NCBI GenBank assembly: GCA_934233735.1
Contig: CAKQGQ010000005.1
Location: forward strand, 1 to 64,000
Source of the DNA: an uncultured Clostridia bacterium
GTDB lineage: Bacteria; Bacillota; Clostridia; Peptostreptococcales; Anaerovoracaceae
Reading direction: 5' to 3'
DNA: 64,000 nt
A model generated the notes under the pieces. It made no database searches, was not told where the DNA came from, and worked only from the letters and a program-made list of their open reading frames with translations. The translations under genes were made by a program, and so were the position numbers. Of the stretch, positions 62,088 through 64,000 are shown piece after piece; the first letter of the stretch is position 1; every line of letters begins with the position of its first letter.

Positions 62088-62413
62088 AATATCTGATTAC
62101 GCAAGACATTGAGAGCCCTGCAAAAGCGACCAAACATATAGAAGTTAAGGATATGTTTTTCTTTCTTGGCTATATCACGATTGCATTTGCATTTAAAAAT
62201 CTCGTACATGACAGTCTTGAAATTCCGTATCTAATTTTCTCGGCTCTCATGGCAGGGTTTTTGACCATGAAAAGTTATTACAACAAACGGAGACGAAATT
62301 ACGAGAGCCTGTATATTTTAACCAGTCGGTTCTTTAGCGACGGTATCTACGGATACCGTCCAATTTATGAGAGAGAGGAAAACAGAAGTGTGGAAAAAAC
62401 AGAAGAAAAATGA
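62084..62413 (+). CDS. VirB3-like conjugation protein (DUF5592 type)
   Basis: A 109-residue protein with two membrane helices (MFFFLGYITIAFAF and LIFSALMAGFLTM) and a short charged tail. Size, topology and position just before VirB4 fit VirB3/PrgI-type subunits, in particular the DUF5592 group. It overlaps the VirB6-like gene by four bases (ATGA) and the next gene by about 26. Confidence 0.75.
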   Translation: MKYLITQDIESPAKATKHIEVKDMFFFLGYITIAFAFKNLVHDSLEIPYLIFSALMAGFLTMKSYYNKRRRNYESLYILTSRFFSDGIYGYRPIYEREENRSVEKTEEK

Positions 62414-62951
62414 GCAAAAAGGAAAAGGCAGCTATCTGAAAACCAATGCAGAGATTTTTCCGATTCGCAGCTACGATGAGCAAATGTCTTGTTTTGTTCT
62501 TGCAAACGGCACTTATCTTGATATTGTTGAAAAAACTCCGGAGGATGTCGGTAACATGCTTCCGGATGAAATTGAGTATAAGATGATTCTTTTCGCAAAA
62601 TTCCTGAAGCTGTACAAGGATGATATAAAGCTTGTCTTTATGAATTTTCCAACGAATACAACAGGGCAGCAAAACCATCTAAAACGCAGGCTGGAAAAAA
62701 CAAGCGACCCGGTGCGACGGAAGTGGCTTGAGCGAAAAATATCGGAGCTTGAGAGAGCAGACAAGGGAACTCACCTAAAGGAATCGTATTTCTTTATTTT
62801 CAGTAAAACCATAGAATCCCACCAAAAACATATGAGGGAGATTTCTATTATGGAAGGCGGGCTTGTACCGATGAGTTTTCAGAAAAAGTGTCAAATCCTA
62901 TTTAAAATGGCAAACTCAAATTCAATTATAATCAGGGAGGACGAAGCATGA
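62388..62951 (+). CDS. Stand-alone VirB4 N-terminal-like protein
   Basis: A 187-residue cytoplasmic protein. I chose GTG 62388 (MWKKQKKNEQKGKG) with GAGAGGAAA upstream; ATG 62367 is an in-frame alternative. YLKTNAEIFPIRSYDEQMSCFVLANGTYLDIVEK and the coiled central helix resemble the N-terminal CagE/TrbE/VirB4 domain, which in many systems is part of VirB4. No ATPase motif is present. It overlaps virB4 by four bases, consistent with two halves of one functional unit being encoded separately. Confidence 0.6.
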   Translation: MWKKQKKNEQKGKGSYLKTNAEIFPIRSYDEQMSCFVLANGTYLDIVEKTPEDVGNMLPDEIEYKMILFAKFLKLYKDDIKLVFMNFPTNTTGQQNHLKRRLEKTSDPVRRKWLERKISELERADKGTHLKESYFFIFSKTIESHQKHMREISIMEGGLVPMSFQKKCQILFKMANSNSIIIREDEA

Positions 62952-64000
62952 GAAAAAAGAAAAAAAGCAGTACAAAAAAAGAAGATGTATTCTTTGATCT
63001 TCCTCTTTTTGCCGCCTTGCAGCCGCAGGGCGGCATTACATTTAAAGAACCGAATTATATCATCACAGGAGACGGCTATGCGAAGATTATCCATATTTAT
63101 GGACTGCCGACAAAAATAAAGGACTACTGGCTTAGCAGCCTGACGCAGCAGACGGACTGCATTACCACACTTGATATTATGACCCGTGATACTGCGGAGG
63201 TTCAGAAAAACATCAATAGCGCCATCAAAGAAGAACGCGGAAGAGAACTGTCTGCAGGCGGTGATTATCAGACGATTTACAGCAGCCAGCAAAGACAAAT
63301 CATGCTGCAAAGTTTATATGATGAAATTACCTCAATGGGAGAAGTCGTGAAAATGGTACATATCCGCCTTTATGTATCCGGAAGAAGCCTTGTGATGCTC
63401 GAAGAAAAGGTCGGGCAAATCATGAAATTTCTTGAGGGAAACGAATTTAAGCCAACCGTACTTTTAAATGAAGGAGAGCGTGAGTGGAAAGCACTGTTTC
63501 AGCCGTATGAAATTCAGGCAAGGGAACCGTTTACCATGAAAGGGCTGACACTGATGAGTGAGCAGATTGCCGGCGGCTACCCTTTCAACTTTTCCTATCT
63601 GAAAGATGATGGCGGGGATCTTCTCGGCTTTACCAATAATAACGGGGTGGTCGTGTTCAATGAATTTACGAAAACAGAAAAAAGAAAGCACTATAACAGC
63701 GTTGTCATCGGGGATATGGGAAGCGGAAAATCGACGCTGCTGAAAAAGCGGTTTGCATACCATGCCGCACTTGGAAACTATATCCGCTGCTTTGATGTAT
63801 CCGGAGAATTTACCGGACTGACAAAAGAGTTTGGCGGACGCGTAATCAAATGCGATTCCGATAGCAGCATGTTAAATCCACTTGAAATCATGAAATCATC
63901 GGATGACGAACGAACAAGTTTTTCCATTCATATTTCAAAACTTCGAACATTTTACCAATGCCTGATTCCAAGCGTTACCGATGATTTGATGACTAAGTAT
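62948..64000 (+). CDS. virB4: VirB4-type conjugal ATPase, 3' end beyond window
   Basis: The first 351 residues of a VirB4/TraE-type ATPase that powers assembly and transport of the type IV secretion channel. It begins MRKKKKSSTKKEDVFFDLPL at the ATGA overlap. FMKGLTLMSEQIAGGYPFNF and FNEFTKTEKRKHYNSVVIGD precede the Walker A GDMGSGKST near residue 255, and CFDVSGEFTGLTKEFGGRVI follows, all typical of VirB4. The frame is open to the last base, so it is incomplete because the window ends. Confidence 0.92.
   Translation, partial: MRKKKKSSTKKEDVFFDLPLFAALQPQGGITFKEPNYIITGDGYAKIIHIYGLPTKIKDYWLSSLTQQTDCITTLDIMTRDTAEVQKNINSAIKEERGRELSAGGDYQTIYSSQQRQIMLQSLYDEITSMGEVVKMVHIRLYVSGRSLVMLEEKVGQIMKFLEGNEFKPTVLLNEGEREWKALFQPYEIQAREPFTMKGLTLMSEQIAGGYPFNFSYLKDDGGDLLGFTNNNGVVVFNEFTKTEKRKHYNSVVIGDMGSGKSTLLKKRFAYHAALGNYIRCFDVSGEFTGLTKEFGGRVIKCDSDSSMLNPLEIMKSSDDERTSFSIHISKLRTFYQCLIPSVTDDLMTKY

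Larger units (their letters stand above)
21055..64000 (+). mobile_element. Integrative conjugative element, left part (right end outside window)
   Basis: From here every gene is on the plus strand with frequent ATGA overlaps. The content is typical of a Firmicutes conjugative element: ParA/ParB, Dam methylase, HU, sortase-anchored adhesin, VirB2-like subunit, ArdC antirestriction protein, giant methylase-helicase, TnpV, VirD4, VirB6-like, VirB3-like and VirB4. No integrase, relaxase or oriT was recognised within the window; these should lie to the right. The left boundary is placed between the terminator at 21,054 and the first element gene at 21,362. It is inferred from gene content and not from a proven direct repeat. 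Confidence 0.85.

Overview
The window reads as a chromosomal segment of an anaerobic, low-to-moderate GC Firmicute, most likely class Clostridia. The reasons are the strong AGGAGG-type ribosome binding sites, a GerA-type germination protein, a PotC-PotD fusion, secreted proteins with Big2 and Fn3-like modules, and a conjugative element of the Firmicutes VirB4/VirD4 type. I cannot fix the genus from sequence alone. No rRNA, tRNA or CRISPR array was found.

Chromosomal part, 1 to about 21,050. It starts with a large secreted multidomain protein (213-4838). A 770-base non-coding stretch follows, holding four copies of a 38-39 nt repeat. Next comes a polyamine-uptake operon: XRE-cupin regulator, potA, potB and a fused potC-potD. 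A second run, coupled by overlapping starts, encodes an E2-like acyltransferase homologue, an acyl-CoA synthetase and a secreted GH25 lysozyme. gltX lies convergent to it on the minus strand and shares a hairpin terminator. Beyond gltX are GC-rich repeats, a roughly 269-bp MITE-like element, a lone gerA gene and a long-chain acyl-CoA synthetase.

Mobile part, about 21,055 to beyond 64,000. All genes are on the plus strand, tightly packed, and form one large integrative conjugative element whose right end, relaxase and integrase are not in the window. Its left block carries radical SAM, P-loop, Dam methylase and replication-organizer-like genes, then ParA and two ParB-family proteins, then HU behind a leader with attenuator features. 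The middle block holds cargo: an Fn3-type secreted protein, a tiny holin-like toxin and a 2444-residue thioester/VaFE adhesin with a VPKTG sorting signal. The right block is transfer machinery and its protection: a VirB2-like subunit, an ArdC-type antirestriction metalloprotein, a 2732-residue methylase-helicase with a TnpV-like gene read in another frame inside it, an AbiEii-type toxin with an unusual partner, a 1321-residue JAMM/pentapeptide mosaic protein, VirD4, VirB6-like, VirB3-like, a detached VirB4 N-terminal-like protein, and VirB4 running off the window.

The observations I rate highest are the dual-coded TnpV frame, the mosaic protein with three in-frame internal ribosome binding sites, the 31-bp perfect palindrome inside parB, the 17-codon leader peptide overlapping a terminator upstream of HU, the inverted 39-nt repeat pairs at 4959-5279, and the AbiEii toxin paired with a non-AbiEi protein.
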